DNA of 64,000 bases from Rathayibacter rathayi (GTDB lineage: Bacteria; Actinomycetota; Actinomycetes; Actinomycetales; Microbacteriaceae). This document shows, in pieces, positions 44,304-52,004 of the stretch; within the stretch, counting starts at the first letter, position 1, and each line of letters starts with the position of its first letter. Below the pieces are notes generated by a model that saw nothing but the letters and a program-made list of their open reading frames with translations, did no database searches and was not told where the DNA came from. The stretch lies in assembly GCF_004011095.1 (NCBI RefSeq), contig NZ_CP028129.1, forward strand, positions 2,294,001-2,358,000. Direction: 5' to 3'. The translations under genes and the position numbers were made by a program.

Positions 44304-45509
44304 CTAGCGGATCGACTCCGTCGTGCGCGCGGGCACACTCACTATTCCCGCTCCGAGCAGCAGCACGACGATCGTCACCGCCGTCAGCGCGGGCCAGCCG
44401 CCCGCTTCGACCACCAGACCGAGGAGCCAACCGCCTGCGGCCGAGCCCGCGTAAAACGCGATCGTGTAGACCGCGCCGGCATGTCCGCGGAGAGCCGGTG
44501 CCGCCCGGGCCCCCGTCCAAGCTGCACCTGTCGCGTGCAGGGCGAAGAATCCCGCCGTGAACACGAGGAGGCCCGCGATCACCACGGCAACGATCTGGAC
44601 GAGCATGACCAGCAGTCCCAGGATCATCAGCGCCACGCCGATCCGCATCACGAGCCGGGGGCCGGTGCGGGGACCCCACGTTCCGGCGAGCCGGGAGGAC
44701 GCGGTGCCCGCGAGATACGCGGCGAAGAGGAGCGATACGAGCGCCGGCGCGAGCGCGAACGGCGGGGCCTCGAGCCGGAACGCCAGGTAGTTGTAGACGG
44801 CGACGAACACTCCGACCGCGAGGAACGTCTGCACGGCGATCGCGACCAGCATCCGGTCGCGGAGGGCCTGTCCCGTCTTCTTGCGCCAACCAGCGGGTAC
44901 CGTCTTGCGCGCGCCGCCCCGCGGGGTCAGCACCGCGAAGGCGATCGCCGCCGCAGCGCAGACCGCCGTCACGACGAGCAGGGCGCCCCGCCAGCCGAGC
45001 GCCGCTGCGAGCGGACCCGCGAGGAGACGGCCGGCGGCGCCACCGATCGTGGTGCCGGACACGTAGGCGGTCGCGGCCGCCGTCGCTCCGGAACCTTCGA
45101 TCCGGTCGTGGATAGCGGCCACGGCGAGTGCCGGTACGGCACCGAGCGCCGCTCCCCCGAGGAACCGCAGGACGAGCAGGAGTTCGAAGGTGGGGGCGAC
45201 GCACGCCAACAGTGCCAGGACGACCGAGGTGAGGACCGCGAGGCGCATGGATTCGAGCCGGCCGATCCGCTCGGCCACCGAAGCCCACGGCAGCACCGAG
45301 AGTGCCAACCCCAGCGTCGCGGCCGACACGGTGAGCGCGGCATCGGATCCGGCGATCGACCACTCCTGGGCGAGCTGCGGGAGGACGCTCTGCACCGCGT
45401 AGAGCTCGGCGAATGTCGCGACTCCGGCTGCGAGGAGGGCGATCGTCAGTCGTCGCTGGGAGAACGGAGCCGCGGCGCGCGTCGATCTGGTCTGCGCTCC
45501 GGTGCTCAT
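44304..45509 (-). CDS. MFS transporter
   Basis: A 401-aa major facilitator protein with 12 membrane helices, related to YnfM/arabinose-efflux-like drug exporters. The loop-2/3 region is SVLPWASVAERIGRLESMRL, and helix 5 carries AYVSGTTIGGAAGRLLAGPL (antiporter motif C-like). ATG 45509. It is divergent from a LysR gene 94 nt away, a common regulator-exporter pair, so LysR control is likely. The substrate is unknown. Confidence 0.88.
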   Translation of the reverse strand: MSTGAQTRSTRAAAPFSQRRLTIALLAAGVATFAELYAVQSVLPQLAQEWSIAGSDAALTVSAATLGLALSVLPWASVAERIGRLESMRLAVLTSVVLALLACVAPTFELLLVLRFLGGAALGAVPALAVAAIHDRIEGSGATAAATAYVSGTTIGGAAGRLLAGPLAAALGWRGALLVVTAVCAAAAIAFAVLTPRGGARKTVPAGWRKKTGQALRDRMLVAIAVQTFLAVGVFVAVYNYLAFRLEAPPFALAPALVSLLFAAYLAGTASSRLAGTWGPRTGPRLVMRIGVALMILGLLVMLVQIVAVVIAGLLVFTAGFFALHATGAAWTGARAAPALRGHAGAVYTIAFYAGSAAGGWLLGLVVEAGGWPALTAVTIVVLLLGAGIVSVPARTTESIR

Positions 45510-45536
45510 GGATCCGACCGTAGACCGCCGCTGATT

Positions 45537-45570
45537 GCATGACTAATGTCCTTTCTCCTGGTATTCATGC
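45537..45570. promoter_or_regulatory. inverted repeat between the MFS and LysR genes
   Basis: GCATGA (45537-45542) and TCATGC (45565-45570) form an inverted repeat in the AT-richer divergent promoter region. LysR proteins bind such interrupted dyads between the two genes they control. The spacing is somewhat long, so this is only a candidate. Confidence 0.35.
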
Positions 45571-45602
45571 GTTCTGGTCATATCCCGATCTAGGGTGGTG
45601 GC

Positions 45603-46502
45603 GTGTCTCATGATTGGCCCGCGATCCTCCGACTCCTCCCCGTGCTCGTCGCAGTGGCACAGACCGGGAGCGTTACCGCCGCCGCCACTGAACTCGCTGT
45701 TCCACAGCCGACGGCGAGCCGGTCGCTGGCTCGGCTGTCCGCCCTGGTCGGCACTCCCCTGGTGCGCCGCGATGGCCGCGGGGTGGTCATGACGGAAGCG
45801 GGGACCCGGCTCGCCGAGGCCGCCCAGGACGGCATGGCGCTCATCCGGACCGGACTCGCCGAGGTGCGGCAGGCCGGGGACGTCGAGCACGGACGCCTCG
45901 ACCTCGCCTTCCAGACCCTCCTCGGCGAGAGCTTCGTGCCGGATGTGATCCGCCGCTTCCGTCGACGATGGCCGCATGTGGGCTTCGGTCTCCGGCACGG
46001 CTCACGCGCCCTCTGCCTGCGGGCAGTGGCGGACGGCGAGTCGGAGCTGGCGATCGTCGCGGATCCGCCTGACCTTCCCGGCGCCACGACGACGACCCTC
46101 TACACGGAGCCGCTGCTCGCGGTGGTCCACTCCCGGCATCCGCTCGCCTCGCGCCGCGTCGTCACGGTCGATGATCTTCGCGGCCTCGACCTGATCATGC
46201 TCGCGCCCGGCTACGGCCTCCACGACTCGGCCCGGCGCCTGCTCGCCGTGGACGGGCGCGACCCCGTTCCCGCGTTCGAGGTCGGCGACTACCGCGCCGC
46301 TCGCGGCCTCGCCGCCGCCGGCCTGGGTCTCACGATCCTGCCGCCGAGCCCGTCCTCGGTCGACGACAACGTCCGTGAGATTCCGATCGACGACCCTGGC
46401 GCGAGCCGGGAGATCGGTGTGCTCGCTCGTGACACCGGCAATCCTGTGGTCCCCGAGTTCCTGCGGGCCCTGCATGCCGCGGCCGCGGCCCGGAGCCGGT
46501 GA
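45603..46502 (+). CDS. LysR family transcriptional regulator
   Basis: A 299-aa regulator. The N-terminal winged helix is LPVLVAVAQTGSVTAAATEL, then VPQPTASRSLARLSALVG; a periplasmic-binding-protein-like effector domain follows (LDLAFQTLLGESFVPDVI, LLAVVHSRHPLA). GTG 45603 is the start. It likely regulates the divergent MFS gene in response to a substrate of the exporter. Confidence 0.88.
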   Translation: MSHDWPAILRLLPVLVAVAQTGSVTAAATELAVPQPTASRSLARLSALVGTPLVRRDGRGVVMTEAGTRLAEAAQDGMALIRTGLAEVRQAGDVEHGRLDLAFQTLLGESFVPDVIRRFRRRWPHVGFGLRHGSRALCLRAVADGESELAIVADPPDLPGATTTTLYTEPLLAVVHSRHPLASRRVVTVDDLRGLDLIMLAPGYGLHDSARRLLAVDGRDPVPAFEVGDYRAARGLAAAGLGLTILPPSPSSVDDNVREIPIDDPGASREIGVLARDTGNPVVPEFLRALHAAAAARSR

Positions 46503-46547
46503 CCTCCGCTGCGCTTTGCTGTCAAGCACAGGAAGCGGGGGCGCTTC

Positions 46548-46934
46548 GTGCAGCAAGTTTCGGGAGGGTCCTCGCACCGCCAGCGTCACCCCTTTCCCCA
46601 CTCCAGCACCACGTCACCGAGGACGGACCCGGTCACGATCCTTCTCCGCACCCGCGCCAACCGCTGGACCGTGCGCACTCACCGCAGCTGCGTCGTCCTC
46701 GGCATCATCACCCTCGTCACCGATCTCCCCCGCCCGGCCTACCGCACGGTCCGCCTCGACCCGGCCAGCGGCGACCGGATCCTCCTCCGCGACACCGCCG
46801 CGCTCGAAGAAGCCTTTGCCGTCCTCCTCGCCGGCCTCGAGCACTCCCGGATCGCCGCCGCGGCTCCTCCGGCCGACGCGGCCTCCGCCTCCGCCGCGAT
46901 CGACCGGCCGCTGGAGTTCGAGGACGCCGCCTAG
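46548..46934 (+). CDS. hypothetical protein
   Basis: A 128-aa frame from GTG 46548 whose middle part (SCVVLGIITLVTDLPRPAYR, ILLRDTAALEEAFAVLLAGL) reads like a folded small protein. The N-terminus is low-complexity and the ribosome binding site is unclear. It overlaps a competing frame, so support is moderate to low. Confidence 0.35.
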   Translation: MQQVSGGSSHRQRHPFPHSSTTSPRTDPVTILLRTRANRWTVRTHRSCVVLGIITLVTDLPRPAYRTVRLDPASGDRILLRDTAALEEAFAVLLAGLEHSRIAAAAPPADAASASAAIDRPLEFEDAA

Positions 46935-47017
46935 CCACCTGGCTCCCGCCCCCTGGCTCCCGCCACCCGGCTCCCGCCGCGCGAACTCCCGCGCTCTCGG
47001 AGGCCGTGGCCCACCGG

Positions 47018-47407
47018 TCATCCGAGTCCCCCCTGCTCCACCGTGCGCGTGGTGTCCGACGGCGGGTCCGCCTGCACCAGATCGCCGGGACCGACGATCC
47101 GACGAAGCCATGCCGGCCGCCGTGATCGCGCGAGGGCTCGGCGCCATTGGGCGTCGTTACCGGCCAGTAGGTGAGGGTCGAGCGGACGGTAGCCGTCCCC
47201 CGTGCGCTCCTCGACCAGCACGATGTCGGGTCCGGAGCGGTGCAGCCGCCGACTGGGTTCCCGCTCAGGATGCGGATGCCCGGCGCGCGTGCGGAGCTGC
47301 TGCTCGAGCTGCTCGGGATCCTGAGCCCACCATGTGGTGACGCCAACGCGTCCGTCCGGAAGCAGGAAGCGCTCGGTGATGCGGTAGGGGTGGACGTGCT
47401 CGGTCAT
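47018..47407 (-). CDS. hypothetical protein
   Basis: A 129-aa soluble protein (YRITERFLLPDGRVGVTTWW, GPDIVLVEERTGDGYRPL). ATG 47407 has a GAAAGG-type site upstream. No family is recognised. It follows the wall protein gene on the same strand with a 67-nt gap. Confidence 0.5.
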   Translation of the reverse strand: MTEHVHPYRITERFLLPDGRVGVTTWWAQDPEQLEQQLRTRAGHPHPEREPSRRLHRSGPDIVLVEERTGDGYRPLDPHLLAGNDAQWRRALARSRRPAWLRRIVGPGDLVQADPPSDTTRTVEQGGLG

Positions 47408-47474
47408 GTGGTGCTGCCTTTCGAGGTGATGGTTCGGGGAGCCCGGGCGGCGCTGAGGCTGCCCGGGCTCCGGT

Positions 47475-50339
47475 TCACGAGGTGCGGGTCGAGTGGCGGC
47501 GGCGCAGGGCTCTCAGCGCACCGCCCGCAAGCAGCAGGACGCCCGCTGCGGCCGCGAGGGGTCCCGCCGCCGCTCCTGTCGAGGCGAGGACCGTCGGCAG
47601 GAGTCCGACCGGAGGAACCACCACCTGCGCGCAGCTCGCCCCGCCGTCATCGGCGCACGGGTGCCGGACCGTCGTCGGTTCGAAGCCCTCCGGGACGTCC
47701 GTCAGGCGCGCCCGGTTGGGGATGATCCAGGCGTCGACCCCGTCCGCGACCCGCCCGGTTACGGTGAACATGGTCGATGAATCGGCTGCCAGCGTCAGGT
47801 CCTCGATCGAGAGGTCGGACGAGGCCGGACCGCCGTCCTGCGAGATCGTCACGTCGCTCAGGTGCGTGAGTTCGGGGACGTCGGTGAGCGTCAGCCCCTC
47901 CGCCGGTCGCGCTCCCTCATTGGCGACCACGATGCGAAACCCGGCCCGCCCGCCGTGGTCGACGCTCTCGTCGAGCGCGGTCTTCTCGAGCGACAGCCGA
48001 CCCTCGACGGGTGGCACGGGAATCTCTGCGCAGGAGAAGGAAGCGTCATCAGCGCACGCATTCTCGATGGTGGGCGGGTCGAAGCCCTCGGGTTGATGCG
48101 TGATCGACACGCGGTTGGGCAGGGTCACGGCCTCATACCCGTCGGCGACCCGACCGCTCACATGCAACGAGACCTGCCCGCCGGCAGGGATGTCGAGACC
48201 CGTGACGGGCTCCACGGCCGGCTGCGTTCCTCCCGCGCCATCCTCAATGCTCGGCTCGATCAGGTGGTCGAGCGTCGGCACGTCGGTCACCGTCACGTCG
48301 GTCGCGTCGATCGACCCGGTGTTCGCCACGACGATATCGAACCCGGCCGTGCCGCCGTGCTCGGCGCTCGGTTGCGTTGCGGTCTTGCGGAGCAGAAGCG
48401 ACCCGTCGCCCACGACGTGCCGAACGGTGGCGCAGCCAGTGGCGTCGGTCCCCGTTCCGGACTCAGCGGGCGCAAAGGGCGCATCGGCGAGGCAGGCAGT
48501 GTTGACGAGGGCGTCGTCTCCGGCGCCGGTCACGACCACGTCGAAGGTCATCTCGGCGGTCGCTCCGACCGCAAGCCCGCCCGCCGACCAGGAGAGACGG
48601 CCTGTCGCCGGGTCGACCGACGCTGCACCCTGCGATGTCCAGAGCGAGTCCGCGTCGAGGTCGGCGTCATCGAGTACACCCTCGTCGAGGTAGTCGATGA
48701 CGACCGCATCGGAGTAGTCACCGGATCCGTCCGAGGTGAGCGTCACCCGGTAGGGCACGCGGACTCCGGGCAGCAGCGGGGTCGCGGAGTCGACCGAGGA
48801 GGACTTCGCGATGGTCACATGCGGCGCGAGCGGATCGAGTCGCGCGACTGCGACCGCTCCGTCGGAGCCGAAGGCCCAATCGTCGATCGCGCGCAGATCG
48901 CCGTAGGAGCCGTGTACCGAGTCGTTCTCGTTCGGCGCGCGCCCCTGACCGGAGTCGTCACCCTCCCAGCGGTGGATACCGCCGGAGGAGTCGGCACCGC
49001 TCGCCCCGGACGTCGCCGCAGCGGTGCTCGAGTAGCGTTCGGCGTTCGAGTCGGCAAAGAGCGAGTCGTCCCAGTGCACCGTTGACGATCCGTCTCCGCC
49101 GCCGGTCGAACGCACCACGGAGACTCCGCCGGTCGAGGACTCCGCGTCGACCCGGGTGAAGTGGAACTCGTTCGTCCGACCGACAGACGTGCGGAAGCTG
49201 ACGCCGGCGTCGGCGACGTCGACCGCTCGACCCTGCGCATCGCGACCGTCCCAGTCGACCGAGAAGGGTCCGGTCGTGCCCGCGATGCGGGTGAGGTGAA
49301 CATCGAGCTCGCCGTCGTAGGAGCCGTCTCCGTCGGTATCGACGTCGACGACCAGGGTGCCCGGCTGGGTCCCGAGGACGCCCGTCACGACACCCGCGTC
49401 AGAGCTTGCCGACGAGCGGCGGAAGGCGAGTGCCTCGATCGTCGGCGCCCGGTAGGCCGGGGCGATCGACTCCGGCAGGTCGGGCGACGGTGGATCGAGG
49501 AAGAGCTTGTACGTCTGCAGCCCGTCGATCCCGGAGCGTCCGGACGCCTGCACATACTGCGCGCCGATGCCGTCTGCCTCGGTCGACTGCGGCATGGGGA
49601 CCGAGAGGTAGGAGGGATCGGACGACCCGACGCGCACGTTGCCCTTGTTGGTGGCCTGGAGCGTGGAGGCGACTCCGTCGTAGCCGCGCAACCCGAGCTC
49701 GTACCGGGCGCCCGTCTCGGTGACGGCATGGAGGGTGAATGAGGAGCGCCGCTCCTCGGGTGTGGCGTAGGACTCCTTCGCCCCGGACTGGATCGCGTAG
49801 GACGTGGACCACACCCGGCCGGCCAGCGCCGCACCCCGAGCGTCCTCTACTCCGATGCTCCACGCGAGGTTGACCGGAGCAGTCACGTCGTCGTCCGACA
49901 CCTGGATCTCGAACACCCCCGTCTCGGTCGCGACGAACGTCCCTCCCGCGGAGACCGATGGTGCCGCTCCCGCCGCGAAGTCCTGCTCGTCGAGGACTGT
50001 GCCGTCGGGGGCCGTCACCCTGGCGGAGCCGCCTCCAGTCTCGCCCTCACCGGCGCCGGAGCCTCCCTTGAGCGGATGCAGGTCGACCCGCAGCGTCTCG
50101 CCCTTCTGTACCCAGGCCGAGACTGTCGTCACTCCGGCGTTCGTGGAGCCGCCCTGCAGCAGGGTGTTCTCGATCGTCGTGTGAGCAGCGTCGGCGGCGT
50201 AAGCCCGCGGCGGCGCGAGACCTCCGCCGAGCAGGCCGCCGACGAGCACGCAGCCCACCGTCGTGCCCACCAGTGCCCGTCCCGTCCGCGCTCGAGGTCG
50301 TCCGCGCTCGCCCCGCCCCGACAGTTCCGTTCGACTCAT
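47475..50339 (-). CDS. large DUF11-repeat cell-wall protein with LAxTG sorting signal
   Basis: A 954-aa secreted protein. ATG 50339 follows GAGAGGA; a signal peptide (GTTVGCVLVGGLLGGGLAPP, cleavage after AYA) precedes a long beta-rich region. At least three DUF11-type modules are visible, for example KTATQPSAEHGGTAGFDIVV and KTALDESVDHGGRAGFRIVV. The C-terminus has the sortase motif LASTGA, a hydrophobic helix and a basic tail (RALRRRHSTRTS), typical of class E sortase substrates. It is probably anchored to the cell wall; a role in surface structure or adhesion is inference. Confidence 0.85.
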   Translation of the reverse strand: MSRTELSGRGERGRPRARTGRALVGTTVGCVLVGGLLGGGLAPPRAYAADAAHTTIENTLLQGGSTNAGVTTVSAWVQKGETLRVDLHPLKGGSGAGEGETGGGSARVTAPDGTVLDEQDFAAGAAPSVSAGGTFVATETGVFEIQVSDDDVTAPVNLAWSIGVEDARGAALAGRVWSTSYAIQSGAKESYATPEERRSSFTLHAVTETGARYELGLRGYDGVASTLQATNKGNVRVGSSDPSYLSVPMPQSTEADGIGAQYVQASGRSGIDGLQTYKLFLDPPSPDLPESIAPAYRAPTIEALAFRRSSASSDAGVVTGVLGTQPGTLVVDVDTDGDGSYDGELDVHLTRIAGTTGPFSVDWDGRDAQGRAVDVADAGVSFRTSVGRTNEFHFTRVDAESSTGGVSVVRSTGGGDGSSTVHWDDSLFADSNAERYSSTAAATSGASGADSSGGIHRWEGDDSGQGRAPNENDSVHGSYGDLRAIDDWAFGSDGAVAVARLDPLAPHVTIAKSSSVDSATPLLPGVRVPYRVTLTSDGSGDYSDAVVIDYLDEGVLDDADLDADSLWTSQGAASVDPATGRLSWSAGGLAVGATAEMTFDVVVTGAGDDALVNTACLADAPFAPAESGTGTDATGCATVRHVVGDGSLLLRKTATQPSAEHGGTAGFDIVVANTGSIDATDVTVTDVPTLDHLIEPSIEDGAGGTQPAVEPVTGLDIPAGGQVSLHVSGRVADGYEAVTLPNRVSITHQPEGFDPPTIENACADDASFSCAEIPVPPVEGRLSLEKTALDESVDHGGRAGFRIVVANEGARPAEGLTLTDVPELTHLSDVTISQDGGPASSDLSIEDLTLAADSSTMFTVTGRVADGVDAWIIPNRARLTDVPEGFEPTTVRHPCADDGGASCAQVVVPPVGLLPTVLASTGAAAGPLAAAAGVLLLAGGALRALRRRHSTRTS

Positions 50340-50631
50340 CTGATGTCCTCTCCTCTGCCTGCCGAGCGCTACGCGCCGGCGGCGACCGTTCAGCCCCACG
50401 TCAGGAGAGTATTGCTCGGGTCAATGTCACAGCCGCGGTTACGACGGGATCAGCAGATAACGGCGCGAGATAGAGCCTGTGGAGGGACGAAGCGGCGCGC
50501 CCAAGGTCTCGGAGGCGCGGCAGGGGCGGTCGGCGCTGGAGGCGGTGCGCGGCCGACAACACCGGGGCAGACCCGACGACATCGCCAGAGCGCATTCCCG
50601 CGGAAAGCGGTGCGGCCGTCGATCCCTCGGA
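50340..50631. other. intergenic stretch left of the AICE
   Basis: This stretch holds the upstream region of the wall protein gene and the chromosome side of attL. No gene is supported. Confidence 0.45.
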
Positions 50632-50730
50632 AAAACGAAAACGGCCCGCCGAAGCGGGCCGTTCTGCTCTGTCTCAACCAGAGTGCGCCCGGAGGGATTC
50701 GAACCCCCAACCTTCTGATCCGTAGTCAGA
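50632..50730. repeat. attL, 99-bp direct repeat
   Basis: The sequence is identical over 99 bp to 61396-61494. It consists of the 3' half of tRNA-Arg (from the anticodon arm to the end) and the tRNA terminator. The tRNA 5' half is missing here, so this is the copy left behind by integration, not a tRNA gene. Confidence 0.93.
50640..50663 (-). terminator. copy of the tRNA-Arg terminator in attL
   Basis: AACGGCCCGC and GCGGGCCGTT pair around a TTCG loop on the minus strand, followed by TTCGTTTT. It is a duplicate of the terminator at 61404-61427. Confidence 0.8.
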
Positions 50731-50818
50731 GCTGGGGCGTCCACGGTCGTCCGCCGAGGCCGCTGGAGCCCGCGGCTTCTGTCCCCCGAGGCCGCCGAGA
50801 CGGCCACGCATGTGGACA

Positions 50819-50840
50819 CGTTGCTGTCAGCGTTGCTGTC
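50819..50840 (+). other. paired repeats inside attL, possible integrase arm sites
   Basis: CGTTGCTGTC occurs at 50819-50828 and again at 50831-50840, 12 bp apart, about 90 bp inside the element from attL. A matching pair is found near attR. See findings. Confidence 0.6.
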
Positions 50841-50860
50841 CGTGGTGGGGTGGTGCTCCG

Positions 50861-51475
50861 ATGACCACCGCCGACTGGCACGACCTGTTCGTCCCGACGC
50901 TCATGCCCGATGCGCCGGCTGGTCACGTGCGCATGCGTGCCGACGTGCTCCCGCCTCAAGTCTTCGGATCCAACGTCCGCAACATCGCTCGGGAATCGGA
51001 GTGGGATCGGATCCGCCTGGGCGTCTCGGCTCGCGCCGGGAAGCTATGCCAGATCTGCGGTGGCGAGTCGTACGGCCCGTATCGGAAGGTCCAGCATCCC
51101 GACTGCCACGAGATCTGGCGCTTCGAGGAGCGCAGCGACGGCTTGACTCAGGTCCTTGCGGGCCTCATCGCTCTGTGCAAGACGTGCCACAACACACAGC
51201 ACGTCGGCCGAGCCCCGGACCTCGACCAGGTGATGGAGGTCCTGATGGGGCTCAACGGCTGGACAAGAGAGGAAGCGCGCGCCGACGTGCAGCGAGCCTT
51301 CGCCCGCCTCAAGCTGCTCCGCGATGTCGAGATCCACCTCGACCTGTCCTTGCTCGTCGGGCAGATCGTCGTGCCGAGCGCGCCTGACTTGCTCTTCACC
51401 TCAGCGGACCGTGAAGCCCTGGGCCCCTCATGGAAGCCTTCGGGACCTGCGACCAGGACGTCCGCCTCGACGTAG
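50861..51475 (+). CDS. HNH-like zinc protein, AICE cargo
   Basis: A 204-aa protein with an HNH-type metal site: CQICGGES near residue 65, HPDCHEIWRF near 82 and LCKTCHNTQH near 106. The pattern (CxxC...H...CxxCH...H) fits the zinc-finger branch of HNH nucleases, though the catalytic His is uncertain. ATG 50861 is chosen; a longer frame lacks a site. It is the first gene inside attL. Function in DNA restriction or mobility is inference. Confidence 0.65.
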   Translation: MTTADWHDLFVPTLMPDAPAGHVRMRADVLPPQVFGSNVRNIARESEWDRIRLGVSARAGKLCQICGGESYGPYRKVQHPDCHEIWRFEERSDGLTQVLAGLIALCKTCHNTQHVGRAPDLDQVMEVLMGLNGWTREEARADVQRAFARLKLLRDVEIHLDLSLLVGQIVVPSAPDLLFTSADREALGPSWKPSGPATRTSAST

Positions 51476-51772
51476 CACCGTCCCCGGACCAGCAACATGC
51501 CTCGCGATGGCGTCGGCACGCGGACCCGCCCCTCACGCGTGGAGAGGCGGGTCTTGCTGGTTAAGAGGCACCGGCATCATCACGGCGGCCCACCGAGGAG
51601 CGCCCGGACCGCAGCGGAGCGAGGACCGGACGCACCGCAGGTGGGGCACGCCGGGCGAAGCCCGGCGCTTGAACGAGTAAAGAAAGTTCTCACGGCTATG
51701 CCCGCAAGCGAAAGGTAGCCCATTGCCGCCGGAGGCCAAGTGCGCCTATGGTCGTAAAAACCGGCACAAAAC
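51476..51772. other. structured GC-rich intergenic region in the AICE
   Basis: This 297-nt region has nested inverted repeats: ACCAGCAA (51488-51495) with TTGCTGGT (51554-51561), GACCCGCC (51523-51530) with GGCGGGTC (51546-51553), and GCCGGGC-GAA-GCCCGGC (51650-51666). It may hold a terminator for the HNH gene, a small RNA, or both. No protein is supported. Confidence 0.5.
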
Positions 51773-52003
51773 ATGGAGGACGCCTTGACGGATTTTGAGC
51801 TGGTCGGAGATGACCTTGACTCCGACCTCGGTCGCTTTCTCGACGAGATGAAGGCCCGCGACCCCCAAATGGGTGCCATACTCGTGCAACACGCTCAGCT
51901 CTTGGACTCCGCGAGCACCGACGAGGATCGCAAGCAAAGCAGACTCATCTTCAACAGCGCCGTCAAAGCAGAGCTGCAAAAGCTCGCCCACGAGGATGCA
52001 TAA
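51773..52003 (+). CDS. small acidic partner of the SMC-like ATPase
   Basis: A 76-aa acidic, alpha-helical protein (DFELVGDDLDSDLGRFLDEM, SAVKAELQKLAHEDA). ATG 51773 precedes the ATPase gene, whose ATG lies 1 nt after this stop (TAATATG). Such tight coupling suggests the two proteins form a complex. The family is not recognised. GC is much lower than in the AICE backbone. Confidence 0.65.
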   Translation: MEDALTDFELVGDDLDSDLGRFLDEMKARDPQMGAILVQHAQLLDSASTDEDRKQSRLIFNSAVKAELQKLAHEDA

Positions 52004-52004
52004 T

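Noticed and set aside
50684-50730. tRNA-Arg gene at attL
   Set aside because: Only the 3' half is present; the 5' acceptor and D-arm are missing.
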